64,000 nt of DNA, from assembly GCF_013248905.1 (NCBI RefSeq), contig NZ_JABRVS010000001.1, positions 2,542,001 through 2,606,000 on the forward strand, in the 5' to 3' direction. Origin of the DNA: Shewanella sp. VB17 (GTDB taxonomy: Bacteria > Pseudomonadota > Gammaproteobacteria > Enterobacterales > Shewanellaceae). Below, in pieces: positions 34,068 through 44,204 of the stretch (positions within the stretch are counted from its first letter, which is position 1; each line of letters begins with the position of its first letter). The notes under the pieces were generated by a model, which ran no database searches, was not told the DNA's origin, and saw nothing but the letters and a program-made list of their open reading frames with translations. A program made the translations under genes and the position numbers.

Positions 34068-37000
34068 ATGAACCTGACTATTTTCGTTGCCGTTGTTGCC
34101 ATTTTTTATGTTTTTTTACTGTTTATTTTGGCTTGGGGAGGTGAACGTTGGTTTAGTCAGTTTACGAAGAAAATTCATGTTTGGGTATATGGATTAAGTT
34201 TGGCTGTATATTGTTCATCTTGGAGCTTTTTGGGTACTGTGGGCCAATCGGCACAAGATCTTTGGTCATTTTTGCCTATTTTCCTTGGTCCTATGCTGAT
34301 TTTCACTTTAGGTTTTGGTTTGCTGAGAAAGATGGTGATGGTTTCTAAGGCTCATAACATCACTTCAGTTGCCGATTTTATTGCTGCCAGATACGGTAAA
34401 TCTCAATTGCTTGCAGCCATTGTGACCTTCATTGCTCTGTTCGGCATTATGCCATATATCGCCCTGCAGCTTAAGGCGATGGTGTTTAGCCTTAATTTAT
34501 TTCAGCTTGAAGATTCTCATTTTGATGGGGCTAAAGTATCGCTAGTTATCACTTTGATTTTAATGGTTTTTGCTATTTTATTTGGTACTCGTAAGCTAGA
34601 TGCCACTGAGCATAATCCCGGTATGATGTTAGCGATCGCGTTCGAGTCCTTAGTTAAGTTAGCCGCTTTTTTGATTGTGGGTGTAGTGATCAGTGTGGGC
34701 TATTTTGATGGATTTGATGATATTTGGCGACAAGCCGTCGAAAGAGACTTGATCGGTGATCCGACATTGCGAATTGAAACTTTATTGCCACAACTCATTG
34801 TCGGTATGGCGGCATTTTTATGTATGCCTCGGCAGTTTCACGTCATGATGGTGGAATGCAGTGACGAGGAGACTTTACGTCGAGCACGTTGGATTTTCCC
34901 CATATATCTATTACTTTTTGGCTTGTTTGTTGCCCCTTTAGCATTGGCGGGGAAAATTATCTTAGGGGATAGTGTTGCAGCCGATACTTATGTGATTAAT
35001 ATGCCTTTGGCGTTAGATCAATCTGGGATAGCTATCATTGCTTTGCTTGGCACCTTGTCTGGTGCGACAAGCATGGTGATTGTGGCTGTGGTGACCATTA
35101 GTACTATGATAAGTAATGAATGGTTGATCCCCGTGATGTTACGAACTGGGAAGATCAGACAAACAAACTTTAGTCAGTTTTCTTTATTTTTGCTCAATGC
35201 ACGTCGGCTCTCTATTATTATTATTCTAGGTTTAGGTTATGTCAGTTACCTGTCATTTATGGACAGTGATTCACTTTTTGTACTTGGGACCTTGTCTTTT
35301 GGTGGTTTTGCTCAATTAGCACCTGCATTGATTGGTGGCATGTATTGGCAGCAAGGTAATCGCTCTGGTGTGTTATTAGGTTTGGCTGTTGGCTTTGGGC
35401 TGTGGTGTTGTATCTTATTAACAGATGCGGGTGATATCTCAGGGATCTTTAATCATGATTTTGCGTTGCTGGAGTCTATCAAGCCCAATGTTCGTGATAT
35501 GTTAATCGCGCTGCTGGCCAATTGTACGTGTTATATATTGGGGTCAATGTGGTTCAGAGCTGGGGTCGTTGAACGTATTCAAGCCAGTGAATTTGTTTCC
35601 CCTAGAAATCATAAGCGTAATAATATTCGTAGGACAGCGACGGTATCTCAACAGGATCTTTTGATTTTGGCGAGTCGTTTTGTGAGTCCCACACGCGCTT
35701 ATGAAAGTTTTTCTCGTTTTTCTGAAGAAGCGGTAAAAACCGATAGCTGGCATAAAACCGCGTCAATTGAATTGATTGCGCATACTGAGTATATGTTAGC
35801 GGCCGTACTCGGTGGTTCGAGCGCTGCATTGGTAATGGAGTCCATACAAGAAGGGAGAGATCTGGCCATTGATGAGGTTTTTAGTTTAGTTGATGCGGCA
35901 TCCTCCAAAATTATATTGAGCCAAGATATGCTCAGAGGTGCGATTGAGCACGCCTATGAAGGGATGAGTGTGGTGGACAAAGACCTTAATTTGGTTGCTT
36001 GGAATTTCAAATATGCTGAATTATATCAATATCCTGCTGTTTTTTTACAAGAAGGAATGCCGATCAGTGAGGTGATACGTTTTAATGCTCAGCGTGGTTT
36101 TTGTGGTGAGGGAAATATTGAAGATAAGGTGAAGACGAGAGTGCAGCATATGCGAGACGGCACAGCTCATGTCTCTGAACGGCAACGCCAAGATGGTAAG
36201 GTAATCAAAATACAAGGTAACCCCATGCCTGGTGGTGGTTTTGTGATGACGTTTACTGATATTACTCAGTACCGGGAAGATGCCAAAACTCTGCAAGATA
36301 TGAATGAGACCTTAGAGGCTAGAGTCAACAAACGGACTTATGAGCTGGCGATGCTCAACAGTCAGTTACTCGAGGCTAAAGCACACGAGGAGCGAGCGAA
36401 TGCGTCGAAAAGTAAATTTTTAGCTGCAGTGGGCCATGATCTAATGCAGCCGTTAAATGCAGCACGACTGTTTACCGCTTCTTTGGCTCAATACCCCAAT
36501 TTAGATCAAGAAGGCAAAACCACACTTTCCCATGTGAACCGTTCCCTTAAAATTGCCGGTGAATTGCTTACCGATTTACTTGATATTTCGAAACTAGATT
36601 CCGGGATGATTGAAGTTAATTGTCAATATTTTGCCGTTTCTGATTTACTTGATGGTTTAGGTGTGGAGTTTTCCGCAATGGCAAAAGACAGTCAGATCAC
36701 ATTCAGTATGTTGCCTTGCCGCGCCACGATTTACTCTGATCTAAGTTTACTAAGGCGTGTATTACAAAATTTTTTAACCAATGCGTACCGCTATGCCAAA
36801 GGGGGGAGAGTGGTATGTGGTTGTCGTTATCGTGGTGATGAATTGGAGATCCAAGTACTCGACACTGGTTGTGGTATAGACGAAACCGAAACGAAGGAGA
36901 TTTTTAAAGAATTTAAGCGACTCGATAATCCAATCAGTCATAATGTCAGTGGCTTAGGATTAGGTTTAGCCATTGCAGACAGGATCAGCAGAGTGTTAGA

Positions 37001-37496
37001 TCATCAAATCCATGTGACATCAGTGCTAGGACGTGGTTCTGTTTTTGCTATTCGTGTCCCTTTGGGTAAAAAGTTAACTGAGCCACTACATAAAAAGACG
37101 TTGAGTTTAGTGCAGCCTTTAGCTGGGGTTAATGTCTTGTGTATTGATAATGAAGATGCCATTTTAGCAGGTTTAGAAAGTTTATTGAGTCGTTGGCAAT
37201 GTGAGGTTGTTTGCGCAAAAAATTTGGCAGATGCAAGAATTAAATTGGGCCTTAAAGGTGTTGCTCCAGACATCATACTTGCTGATTATCAGCTTGATGA
37301 TGGTCAAAATGGCATGGATGCAATGAATGCTATTAGGGGGCTATATGGCAGTCATTTACCGGGTATTTTAATCACGGCGAATACTAATAAAGATCTCATT
37401 GAAGATGTGCATCAACAAGGCTATAAATATATGGCCAAAATGGTCAAGCCTGCAGCATTACGAGCGCTTATTTCGAGTTTAATTAAGAGAGTGTAA
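34068..37496 (+). CDS. crbS: Solute-symporter-like hybrid histidine kinase CrbS
   Basis: CrbS is the sensor of the CrbS/CrbR two-component system that controls acetate use through acs in Vibrio and relatives. The 1142 residues comprise a sodium/solute symporter-like membrane part (1 to about 495, some 13 hydrophobic segments), a PAS domain (about 625-735), a coiled coil, and a HisKA domain with the phospho-accepting H790 in V-G-H-D-L-M-Q-P-L. The ATP-binding domain has N-F-L-T-N-A-Y-R-Y, D-T-G-C-G-I and G-L-G-L-G-L-A-I, and a C-terminal receiver follows with D1073 in L-A-D-Y-Q. Divergent acs and the nearby crbR support the name. Whether the symporter part transports acetate or only senses it is open. 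Confidence 0.88.
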   Translation: MNLTIFVAVVAIFYVFLLFILAWGGERWFSQFTKKIHVWVYGLSLAVYCSSWSFLGTVGQSAQDLWSFLPIFLGPMLIFTLGFGLLRKMVMVSKAHNITSVADFIAARYGKSQLLAAIVTFIALFGIMPYIALQLKAMVFSLNLFQLEDSHFDGAKVSLVITLILMVFAILFGTRKLDATEHNPGMMLAIAFESLVKLAAFLIVGVVISVGYFDGFDDIWRQAVERDLIGDPTLRIETLLPQLIVGMAAFLCMPRQFHVMMVECSDEETLRRARWIFPIYLLLFGLFVAPLALAGKIILGDSVAADTYVINMPLALDQSGIAIIALLGTLSGATSMVIVAVVTISTMISNEWLIPVMLRTGKIRQTNFSQFSLFLLNARRLSIIIILGLGYVSYLSFMDSDSLFVLGTLSFGGFAQLAPALIGGMYWQQGNRSGVLLGLAVGFGLWCCILLTDAGDISGIFNHDFALLESIKPNVRDMLIALLANCTCYILGSMWFRAGVVERIQASEFVSPRNHKRNNIRRTATVSQQDLLILASRFVSPTRAYESFSRFSEEAVKTDSWHKTASIELIAHTEYMLAAVLGGSSAALVMESIQEGRDLAIDEVFSLVDAASSKIILSQDMLRGAIEHAYEGMSVVDKDLNLVAWNFKYAELYQYPAVFLQEGMPISEVIRFNAQRGFCGEGNIEDKVKTRVQHMRDGTAHVSERQRQDGKVIKIQGNPMPGGGFVMTFTDITQYREDAKTLQDMNETLEARVNKRTYELAMLNSQLLEAKAHEERANASKSKFLAAVGHDLMQPLNAARLFTASLAQYPNLDQEGKTTLSHVNRSLKIAGELLTDLLDISKLDSGMIEVNCQYFAVSDLLDGLGVEFSAMAKDSQITFSMLPCRATIYSDLSLLRRVLQNFLTNAYRYAKGGRVVCGCRYRGDELEIQVLDTGCGIDETETKEIFKEFKRLDNPISHNVSGLGLGLAIADRISRVLDHQIHVTSVLGRGSVFAIRVPLGKKLTEPLHKKTLSLVQPLAGVNVLCIDNEDAILAGLESLLSRWQCEVVCAKNLADARIKLGLKGVAPDIILADYQLDDGQNGMDAMNAIRGLYGSHLPGILITANTNKDLIEDVHQQGYKYMAKMVKPAALRALISSLIKRV

Positions 37497-37506
37497 AAGG
37501 AGACAT

Positions 37507-38124
37507 ATGACCATGAATACGGTGACAATTAATCAACGAAGCATTAGCCCTAATAAAGTGGTGTGCGTGGGCCGTAATTATGTTGAGCATATCAAGGAGC
37601 TGGGTAATGAAGTGCCTGAGTCTATACTATTGTTTGTTAAACCAAACTCAGCCATTTCAACAACATTAACCAGTTTTCATCATGAAGCGATTCATTACGA
37701 AGCAGAATTGTGCTTGTTATTTGAAAAAGGTCGGTTTTCCGCTGTCGGTATTGGACTTGATTTGACTAAACGTAGCCTACAGAACGAGCTTAAAGCCAAA
37801 GGGTTACCTTGGGAGAGAGCAAAAGCCTTTGATGGGTCGGTGATATTAAGTGAGTTTGTAGAAATAGAAACCCTCAGTGAACAGCTGAATTTTGAGTTGT
37901 CAATCAATGGATTTAAGACACAAGTTGGACACATTGAATTGATGATGAACTCACCAGAGCAGATTTTAACGGAAATAACCGATTTTATGAGTCTTCAAGA
38001 TGGCGATATTGTCATGACAGGAACGCCAAAAGGTGTGGGTATTGTTCATGCGAATGACCTTTTCGAGGTGAGATTATTTGACGGTCAGACTCCGTTGATT
38101 AAGGCACATTGGACAGCACGTTAA
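37507..38124 (+). CDS. Fumarylacetoacetate hydrolase family protein (YcgM-like)
   Basis: The 205-residue protein has the single FAH domain of small acylpyruvase/oxaloacetate-decarboxylase type enzymes: C-V-G-R-N-Y-V-E-H at 22-30, L-F-V-K-P-N-S-A, the metal-binding H-Y-E-A-E-L, and the closing M-T-G-T-P-K-G-V-G. Family members split C-C bonds in acylpyruvates or decarboxylate oxaloacetate; the exact substrate is not decidable here. It starts 10 bases after crbS and is likely cotranscribed with it. Confidence 0.85.
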   Translation: MTMNTVTINQRSISPNKVVCVGRNYVEHIKELGNEVPESILLFVKPNSAISTTLTSFHHEAIHYEAELCLLFEKGRFSAVGIGLDLTKRSLQNELKAKGLPWERAKAFDGSVILSEFVEIETLSEQLNFELSINGFKTQVGHIELMMNSPEQILTEITDFMSLQDGDIVMTGTPKGVGIVHANDLFEVRLFDGQTPLIKAHWTAR

Positions 38125-38184
38125 CATTCGATATATCATTGATTTAAAAATAAAATTTATTTTTAGTGCCAATGGATACTGTTT

Positions 38185-39474
38185 ATGACTGAATCGAGAT
38201 GTCGTTCCTATTATAACGCAACCATCAATAGCGAAACTCAATACCCAAGATTGGAAGGGGAGCATAGAGTCGATGTGGCAATTGTGGGTGCTGGTTTTAC
38301 GGGAGTCGCTACCGCGGTTGAATTGGCAGAGCGTGGCTTTAAAGTTGCGATTATTGAAGCGAATAAGGTGGGGTGGGGAGCCACGGGTCGAAATGGGGGG
38401 CAAGTTACAGGCAGTTTATCTGGTGACACAGCAATGACCAAACAGTTGATTAACAAGTTAGGTAAGGATACCGAACAGTTTGTGTGGGATCTGCGCTGGC
38501 GTGGTCACGAGATTATTACATCTCGTGTTAAAAAATATCAGATTGATTGTGATGTAAAGTTTGGTCATTTGCACACCGCCTATAAGCCTGCACATATGAC
38601 AGGGATACAAGCATTTTATGATGAAGCGGTTAAGCGCGGTATGGAGGATGAAGTCTCATTGCTCACTCAACAGGACATTCCTGATTACCTGGAAACGCCA
38701 CTTTATCATGGTGGTTTATTGAATAAACGTAATATGCATTTACATTCTGTGAACCTGTGCATTGGTGAGGCGAGGGCTGCACAGTGTGGTGGTGCACTTA
38801 TTTTTGAACACTCACCAGTGTTAACGATCAATGATGGTGTGTTACCTGTTGTGAATACTGCTCATGGTTCCATCAGGGCCAACAGCGTCGTGTTGGCAGG
38901 AAATGCTTATCATAGACTTGCAAGAAAGCAGCTAAAAGGCATGTTATTTCCAGCTTCTTTAGGCAATTGCACAACCGCTCAACTCAGTCCTGAGGTGACC
39001 CATGCCATTAACCCACACGATATTGCCGTGTATGACAGTCGTTTGGTGCTGGATTATTTTCGTATTACAGCAGATCATCGATTGATGTTTGGTGGTGGTA
39101 CAAACTATTCAGGACGTGACTCAACAAACATTACATCAGAACTTAGGCCTGCTATTGAACGTACATTCCCTCGATTAAAAGGAGTCGATATCGAGTTTGA
39201 GTGGGTAGGCATGGCAGGTATTGCCGTCAATAGAATTCCGCAGTTGGGTAAGGTTTCTCCCAATGTATTTTATTGCCAAGGTTACTCGGGTCATGGCATT
39301 GCTACATCTCATGTCTTAGCTGAGATGATGGCTGAGGCTATCGCAGGTCAATTGACCGAGTTTAATGTGTTTGCCGACATGAAACATATTCGTATTCCCA
39401 CGAATGAATGGTTGGGTAATCAAGCCATGGCGTTAGGGATGCTTTACTATCGTTTGATGGAAAAGCTACGTTAG
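38185..39474 (+). CDS. FAD-dependent amine oxidase, PuuB-like (DAO family)
   Basis: The 429-residue protein has the N-terminal FAD-binding motif V-A-I-V-G-A-G-F-T-G at about 31-40, then G-W-G-A-T-G-R-N-G-G-Q (a DAO-family signature) and a C-terminal Y-C-Q-G-Y-S-G-H-G-I-A. This pattern and length fit gamma-glutamylputrescine oxidase PuuB and related glycine/D-amino-acid oxidases. No other puu gene is nearby, so the substrate is unproven. It follows the FAH gene by 60 bases, including a short AT palindrome. It is convergent with crbR. Confidence 0.8.
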   Translation: MTESRCRSYYNATINSETQYPRLEGEHRVDVAIVGAGFTGVATAVELAERGFKVAIIEANKVGWGATGRNGGQVTGSLSGDTAMTKQLINKLGKDTEQFVWDLRWRGHEIITSRVKKYQIDCDVKFGHLHTAYKPAHMTGIQAFYDEAVKRGMEDEVSLLTQQDIPDYLETPLYHGGLLNKRNMHLHSVNLCIGEARAAQCGGALIFEHSPVLTINDGVLPVVNTAHGSIRANSVVLAGNAYHRLARKQLKGMLFPASLGNCTTAQLSPEVTHAINPHDIAVYDSRLVLDYFRITADHRLMFGGGTNYSGRDSTNITSELRPAIERTFPRLKGVDIEFEWVGMAGIAVNRIPQLGKVSPNVFYCQGYSGHGIATSHVLAEMMAEAIAGQLTEFNVFADMKHIRIPTNEWLGNQAMALGMLYYRLMEKLR

Positions 39475-39515
39475 TATCTAGACTGATAAAAATCTGCAAG
39501 CCAAGTGTTTAAAAG

Positions 39516-40175
39516 TTATATCTCTACTTTTTGCATTTCTAATTGCTGTAGTGAGATAACTGCTTGGGTTCGATTACGTACCCCCAGTTTTCGAAATATT
39601 GCAGTGGCGTGCGCCTTAATGGTGGCTTCAGAGACCCCTAAATCGTAAGCCACTTGTTTGTTTAGCATCCCTTCTGCAAACATCTGCAGTACTTTGTATT
39701 GTTGTGGAGTGAGATCAGAAAGTTTATTGGCGATTAGGTTGGTTGAGTTTTCTTCAATATGTTGTATTTCAACATTTTTAGGTAACCAAATATCCCCGCA
39801 TAAGACTGAGGTTAATGCTAATGTAAGGGAGTCCATTGAGGATGATTTTGGAATAAATCCCGCACTACCATAATGCAAAGCACGGCTAATCGTCATGTTG
39901 TCTTCATGAGCTGAAATGACCACAACAGGAAGTTCTGGAAAGTGACTACGCAGGTGAATTAACGTGGAGTACCCGTGGGAGCCTGGCATTTGTAAATCTA
40001 GCATCACCAAGTCGTATGCAATCTCTGCTTGTTCAAGTAAAGCTTGCAGAGCTAAAGCACTGTCTGCTTCAAACCATTGAGTATTTGCAAAGGAGATGCT
40101 TAAGGCTTGACGTAGTGCATTGCGAAATAATGGATGATCATCAGCAATGATTATGTTTAAATTTTCTAGCTTCAT
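39516..40175 (-). CDS. crbR: NarL/LuxR-type response regulator CrbR
   Basis: The 219-residue response regulator has a receiver domain (D-D-H-P-L-F-R near the start, phospho-acceptor D60 in V-M-L-D-L-Q-M-P) and a LuxR-type helix-turn-helix (L-T-P-Q-Q-Y-K-V-L to N-R-T-Q-A-V). CrbR is the partner of CrbS and activates acs. The two genes are separated here by two plus-strand metabolic genes. I prefer the ATG at 40175, which gives the normal start before the receiver; an in-frame TTG at 40217 would add 14 residues with no homology. Confidence 0.83.
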   Translation of the reverse strand: MKLENLNIIIADDHPLFRNALRQALSISFANTQWFEADSALALQALLEQAEIAYDLVMLDLQMPGSHGYSTLIHLRSHFPELPVVVISAHEDNMTISRALHYGSAGFIPKSSSMDSLTLALTSVLCGDIWLPKNVEIQHIEENSTNLIANKLSDLTPQQYKVLQMFAEGMLNKQVAYDLGVSEATIKAHATAIFRKLGVRNRTQAVISLQQLEMQKVEI

Positions 40176-40217
40176 GGCTTCTATAGTTGGATGCGTTGCG
40201 CGTGAAGATTGGCTCAA

Positions 40218-40545
40218 TGTAACAGAAAAATGGTAAGTTATCCTATCGATTTATGAGTTTATCCGTTTTCATTGGTAGGATTGAGCCTAAATGAATTTTT
40301 TTGGGGAAAGTGAGGTTAATGATTAAGACTTGAAAAAGAGTGTATAGCAGAGTAATTGATTAGCAAGGTAAAAATGATGAAGGTTATAAGCTTACTTGGT
40401 ATTAAGATAATAAAAGAATAACCAAATGTTTGTTTTATGTTTAAATTAGTAAGGTCGATGCCATCGCCTTTGTGGTTATGTTGTGAGTGGGCAGTCTCTG
40501 TATTTAGGTTATTCGGCTTAACTAAATAATAATAGGGATCATGCC
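40218..40545. other. Intergenic region between crbR and chitinase
   Basis: These 328 bases must hold the divergent promoters of crbR and the chitinase gene. I see no clear operator, and no gene I can support. Confidence 0.45.
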
Positions 40546-43035
40546 ATGAGTAACAAAACTGCATATTTTTGGAGACATCAGCATTTCGCCGTAATAATGG
40601 TCAGTACGGCACTTTTAAGTCAAAGTGTTATGAGTAATGCCAGCGCTATCATCACCCCAGTTGAATTGAATATGACCACTCAAGTCAAAGAGGATGTGGG
40701 TGGTTTAGCGGGATCGCAAGCAGTGCTTGGTGATATTGTTGATAGCACGACAAATCATGAAGCTTGTCGCCCTGATGGATTAGAAGGTGATTCTGTTTAT
40801 TGTCATGTTTATGACCAAAATGGCCGTGAAAAAATGGGCATGGATCATGCGAGACGTGTGATTGGGTATTTCACCTCTTGGCGCAATGGTACTAACGGTC
40901 AACCTCGTTATTTAGTCAATGATATCCCATGGAATAAAATCACCCATATTAACTATGCATTTGCCCATATTGATGCAGACAATAAGATGTCTGTTGGTAA
41001 TGTCGACAGTGTCGATAATCCTGCCACGGGGATGACTTGGAGTGGTGTGGGTGCAGAGATGGATCCCGAATACGCCTATAAGGGACATTTCAACTTATTA
41101 AATAAATTTAAGAAACGGCATCCACAGGTGAAGACACTCATCTCTATTGGTGGCTGGGCTGAAACGGGCGGTTATTTCGATGATAATGGTGCGCGTGTGG
41201 CTAGCGGTGGTTTCTATGAAATGACCAAAACTCAAACAGGCATTAATACCTTTGCCGACTCAGTGGTTGAGTTCTTGAGAACCTATGGTTTTGATGGTGC
41301 AGATATTGATTATGAATACGCAACGTCGATGGCAAAATCTGGAAACCCCGATGATTTTGCGGTTGCTGATCCCCTGCGTGCAAGCTTATTTAAGCAATAT
41401 GATCTTTTGATGAAAACGTTGCGAGAAAAGCTTGACGCAGCAAGTCAGCAAGATGGTAAGCATTATATGCTAACCATCGCAGCCCCTGCATCGGGCTACC
41501 TACTGCGTGGCATGGAAGCACATCAGATGGTTCGCTTTCTCGACTATGTCAACATCATGAGCTATGACCTTCATGGAGCTTGGAATGATTTTGTTGGTCA
41601 TAATTCTGCTTTGTTCGATAACGGTGATGATGCTGAATTGGCTTTTTGGAATGTGTACTCTACACCGCAATATGGTGGGATCGGTTATCTGAATACTGAT
41701 TGGGCTTATCATTACTTTCGCGGAGCCATGCCAGCAGGTCGAATTAATATCGGTTTGCCTTACTACACGCGAGGTTGGCAAGGTGTAACTGGTGGTACTC
41801 ATGGTTTGTGGGGAAAAGCGGCGTTACCCGACCAAAATTCATGTCCTGCAGGTACGGGGGAAGGTAATAATAAATGCGGTTATGGTGCAGAGGGGATCGA
41901 TAATATATGGCATGATTTAGATGAAAATCGCAACGAAATGTATGCGGGTTCAAACCCGATGTGGCATGCTAAAAATTTAGAGCAAGGTATAACTGGGAGT
42001 TATCTTGGCAGTTATGGCTTAGATCCACAAAATGATCCTGCCGATAGGTTAACTGGAAACTATGAACGCCATTTTGATAATGGGGCCAAGTCTTCTTGGC
42101 TATGGAATTCATCGAAGAAAGTTTATCTTTCTACCGAAGATGAACAAGCCATGGCGACGAAGGTGGCGTATGTTATCGATAAAGGGATCGGTGGGGTGAT
42201 GTTTTGGGAACTTGCGGGTGACTTTGACTGGTATCCCGAGCGTAATGATGGGGAAGGTGAGTACTTTATTGGCGATACCATGACCACTATTGCCTATCAA
42301 GGTTTTGTGAGTGTGCCGCCTTATGGTAATACATTAGCCAATGATCCAGTACCTGATAAATCACTTGCGTTAAGTGCGTCACTCAGTGGATATAAATTGG
42401 GTGATAGCAATTATCCCATCACACCGACTTTAACTATCACTAATCATGGCCAAAGCACCATTCCTGGTGGTGCCATATTTGAGTTTGATATTGCGACGTC
42501 AACGTCATCACAAATCAGCGATCAATCTGGCATGAATTTAACCGTAATAACCGATGGTTCTAACGCTGCCTCGGGTAACGTTGGCGGTTTAGAGCATGAT
42601 TTCCATCGCGTACGCTTTATTTTACCCAGTTACAAAACTATCGCTCCTGGAGGAAGCTTTGGCGGTACAATTAAGTATTATTTACCCGTGTCTATGCCCT
42701 CTAATTTCACCGTGAGCTTTAATGGTAATCGTTACGGTTTTGGTCAAGGTGATGCCTCTACACCACCTGATGACTGTGATTTAGAGCCTACACCGCCAGG
42801 TTGTGATGATACCAGACCACCCTCGACAGATAGCTGCGCGGATGCGGGAATAGATCCAAGCCTTGTGCCCGAGTATCCTAATTTCCCTCAAAAAGACTGG
42901 CAAGGTAAGCCAAGTCATGCCAATGGAGGCGATCAAATGAAAGATGCTATGTCAGTATTTGTGGCTTTATGGTGGACCAATACCCAGCCAAGTCGTAGCC
43001 GTGCTGAATGGAAATTTATTTGTAATATTGACTGA
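40546..43035 (+). CDS. Secreted family 18 chitinase with C-terminal chitin-binding-like module
   Basis: This enzyme hydrolyses chitin outside the cell. The 829-residue precursor has a signal peptide (about 1-34, ending S-N-A-S-A). The GH18 catalytic barrel spans about 100-580 with F-D-G-A-D-I-D-Y-E at 249-257; E257 is the expected acid catalyst. An Ig-like domain follows (about 610-735). A Pro/Asp/Cys-rich linker leads to a C-terminal module (about 775-829) with A-L-W-W-T-N-T-Q-P and E-W, resembling CBM5/12 chitin-binding domains. A lytic monooxygenase gene follows by 101 bases. Confidence 0.93.
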   Translation: MSNKTAYFWRHQHFAVIMVSTALLSQSVMSNASAIITPVELNMTTQVKEDVGGLAGSQAVLGDIVDSTTNHEACRPDGLEGDSVYCHVYDQNGREKMGMDHARRVIGYFTSWRNGTNGQPRYLVNDIPWNKITHINYAFAHIDADNKMSVGNVDSVDNPATGMTWSGVGAEMDPEYAYKGHFNLLNKFKKRHPQVKTLISIGGWAETGGYFDDNGARVASGGFYEMTKTQTGINTFADSVVEFLRTYGFDGADIDYEYATSMAKSGNPDDFAVADPLRASLFKQYDLLMKTLREKLDAASQQDGKHYMLTIAAPASGYLLRGMEAHQMVRFLDYVNIMSYDLHGAWNDFVGHNSALFDNGDDAELAFWNVYSTPQYGGIGYLNTDWAYHYFRGAMPAGRINIGLPYYTRGWQGVTGGTHGLWGKAALPDQNSCPAGTGEGNNKCGYGAEGIDNIWHDLDENRNEMYAGSNPMWHAKNLEQGITGSYLGSYGLDPQNDPADRLTGNYERHFDNGAKSSWLWNSSKKVYLSTEDEQAMATKVAYVIDKGIGGVMFWELAGDFDWYPERNDGEGEYFIGDTMTTIAYQGFVSVPPYGNTLANDPVPDKSLALSASLSGYKLGDSNYPITPTLTITNHGQSTIPGGAIFEFDIATSTSSQISDQSGMNLTVITDGSNAASGNVGGLEHDFHRVRFILPSYKTIAPGGSFGGTIKYYLPVSMPSNFTVSFNGNRYGFGQGDASTPPDDCDLEPTPPGCDDTRPPSTDSCADAGIDPSLVPEYPNFPQKDWQGKPSHANGGDQMKDAMSVFVALWWTNTQPSRSRAEWKFICNID

Positions 43036-43136
43036 TCATAAAAAAATGATGAGGACTAATGCGTGTTTGATTAGTCCACAGGCTAGCCTCTGTACTCAAG
43101 AGGCATTATTTCAACGTTATAGAAGGGAATCTATTT

Positions 43137-44204
43137 ATGTTACCTCCATCTTTGCTAAATATTTCACTGCCTATTTTTACAGTAAACGCAATCACGTTGA
43201 GTATGGTATTACTCACCACAGCCCTATCGATACAAGGTGTGAATGCCCATGGTTATATGGACATTCCCAAAGCTCGCCAGCAATTTTGTGTTGATGATGG
43301 AGGTTATTGGTGGCCAAATGATGGCTCTGCTATGCCCAATCTGGCATGTCGTGCAGCTTTTTTAGCGAAAGGTACTAAACAATGGGTTCAACATCATGAG
43401 TTTTCAGAGAATGTGATTGATTATAATAATATGTCAGCAGTCAAACTGGCCATCCCCAATGGACAGCTTTGTGCGGGGGGGGATAGTCAGAAATCGGGTG
43501 TTGACTTACCTTCGGTGCATTGGCAACGCTCGGATGTGATGTTAGATAATGAGGGTAAAGTTCGTATCGTGTTTGATGCCCATACACCACATAATCCCAG
43601 TTTTTGGCAGTTTTATCTTTCATCATCAGATTTCAATGCTGCAGAGGATATGTTGAGTTGGGAAAAACTCGAGTTGATTGCTGAAGTGGGTGATGTTGCC
43701 GTGTCGTATTTTGAAGGCAAAAAAGTGTATGAAATGATGATCCCTTTTCCGACTGACAGAAGCGGCGAAGCCACCTTGTATACGCGTTGGCAGCGTGAAG
43801 ATATTGCAGGTGAAGGGTTTTATAACTGCAGTGACATTAATATATTAACCGATGATTCGCCAATAGGCTGGTCTACTTTGGCACCCTATGTCATTAATGG
43901 TGTTGAAGCGCAAGCAGGGCAAGAGGTTTGGTTTAGGCTTTTCTCTGCTCAAGGGGAGGAGCTTATTTTTGAGAAGTTGCTCATTGATGACAGCCATACA
44001 TCGCCTACAATGTGGGCTCGAATATTGGCTGAACAAATATTAGTAAAATATGACGCTTTGGTACAAATCGGAGTGACAGATCAGAACGGCGATATTCACT
44101 ATACAGATGATATTTCGCTCAATAAAGTCTGGAGCCAATCCCCTGATGTGACTTATCGATTAGAGGTTAAATCTTCATCATTGATTCCTTATATACCCAA
44201 GTGA
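43137..44204 (+). CDS. Secreted AA10 lytic polysaccharide monooxygenase (GbpA-like)
   Basis: AA10 enzymes cut crystalline chitin oxidatively using copper and assist chitinases. The 355-residue precursor has a signal peptide ending V-N-A, so the mature protein starts with His38 (H-G-Y-M), the copper-binding N-terminal amino group and side chain. The second copper His is probably H152 in T-P-H-N-P-S-F-W-Q-F-Y. The C-terminal part (about 238-345) resembles the second domain of GbpA (G-Q-E-V-W-F-R-L-F). The final codons and the TGA lie inside an inverted-repeat element, so the natural C-terminus may have been altered. Confidence 0.9.
   Translation: MLPPSLLNISLPIFTVNAITLSMVLLTTALSIQGVNAHGYMDIPKARQQFCVDDGGYWWPNDGSAMPNLACRAAFLAKGTKQWVQHHEFSENVIDYNNMSAVKLAIPNGQLCAGGDSQKSGVDLPSVHWQRSDVMLDNEGKVRIVFDAHTPHNPSFWQFYLSSSDFNAAEDMLSWEKLELIAEVGDVAVSYFEGKKVYEMMIPFPTDRSGEATLYTRWQREDIAGEGFYNCSDINILTDDSPIGWSTLAPYVINGVEAQAGQEVWFRLFSAQGEELIFEKLLIDDSHTSPTMWARILAEQILVKYDALVQIGVTDQNGDIHYTDDISLNKVWSQSPDVTYRLEVKSSSLIPYIPK

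Noticed and set aside
40316..40564. Minus-strand open frame of 82 codons upstream of the chitinase
   Set aside because: It overlaps the chitinase start and promoter region, with no leader, domain or ribosome-binding site.
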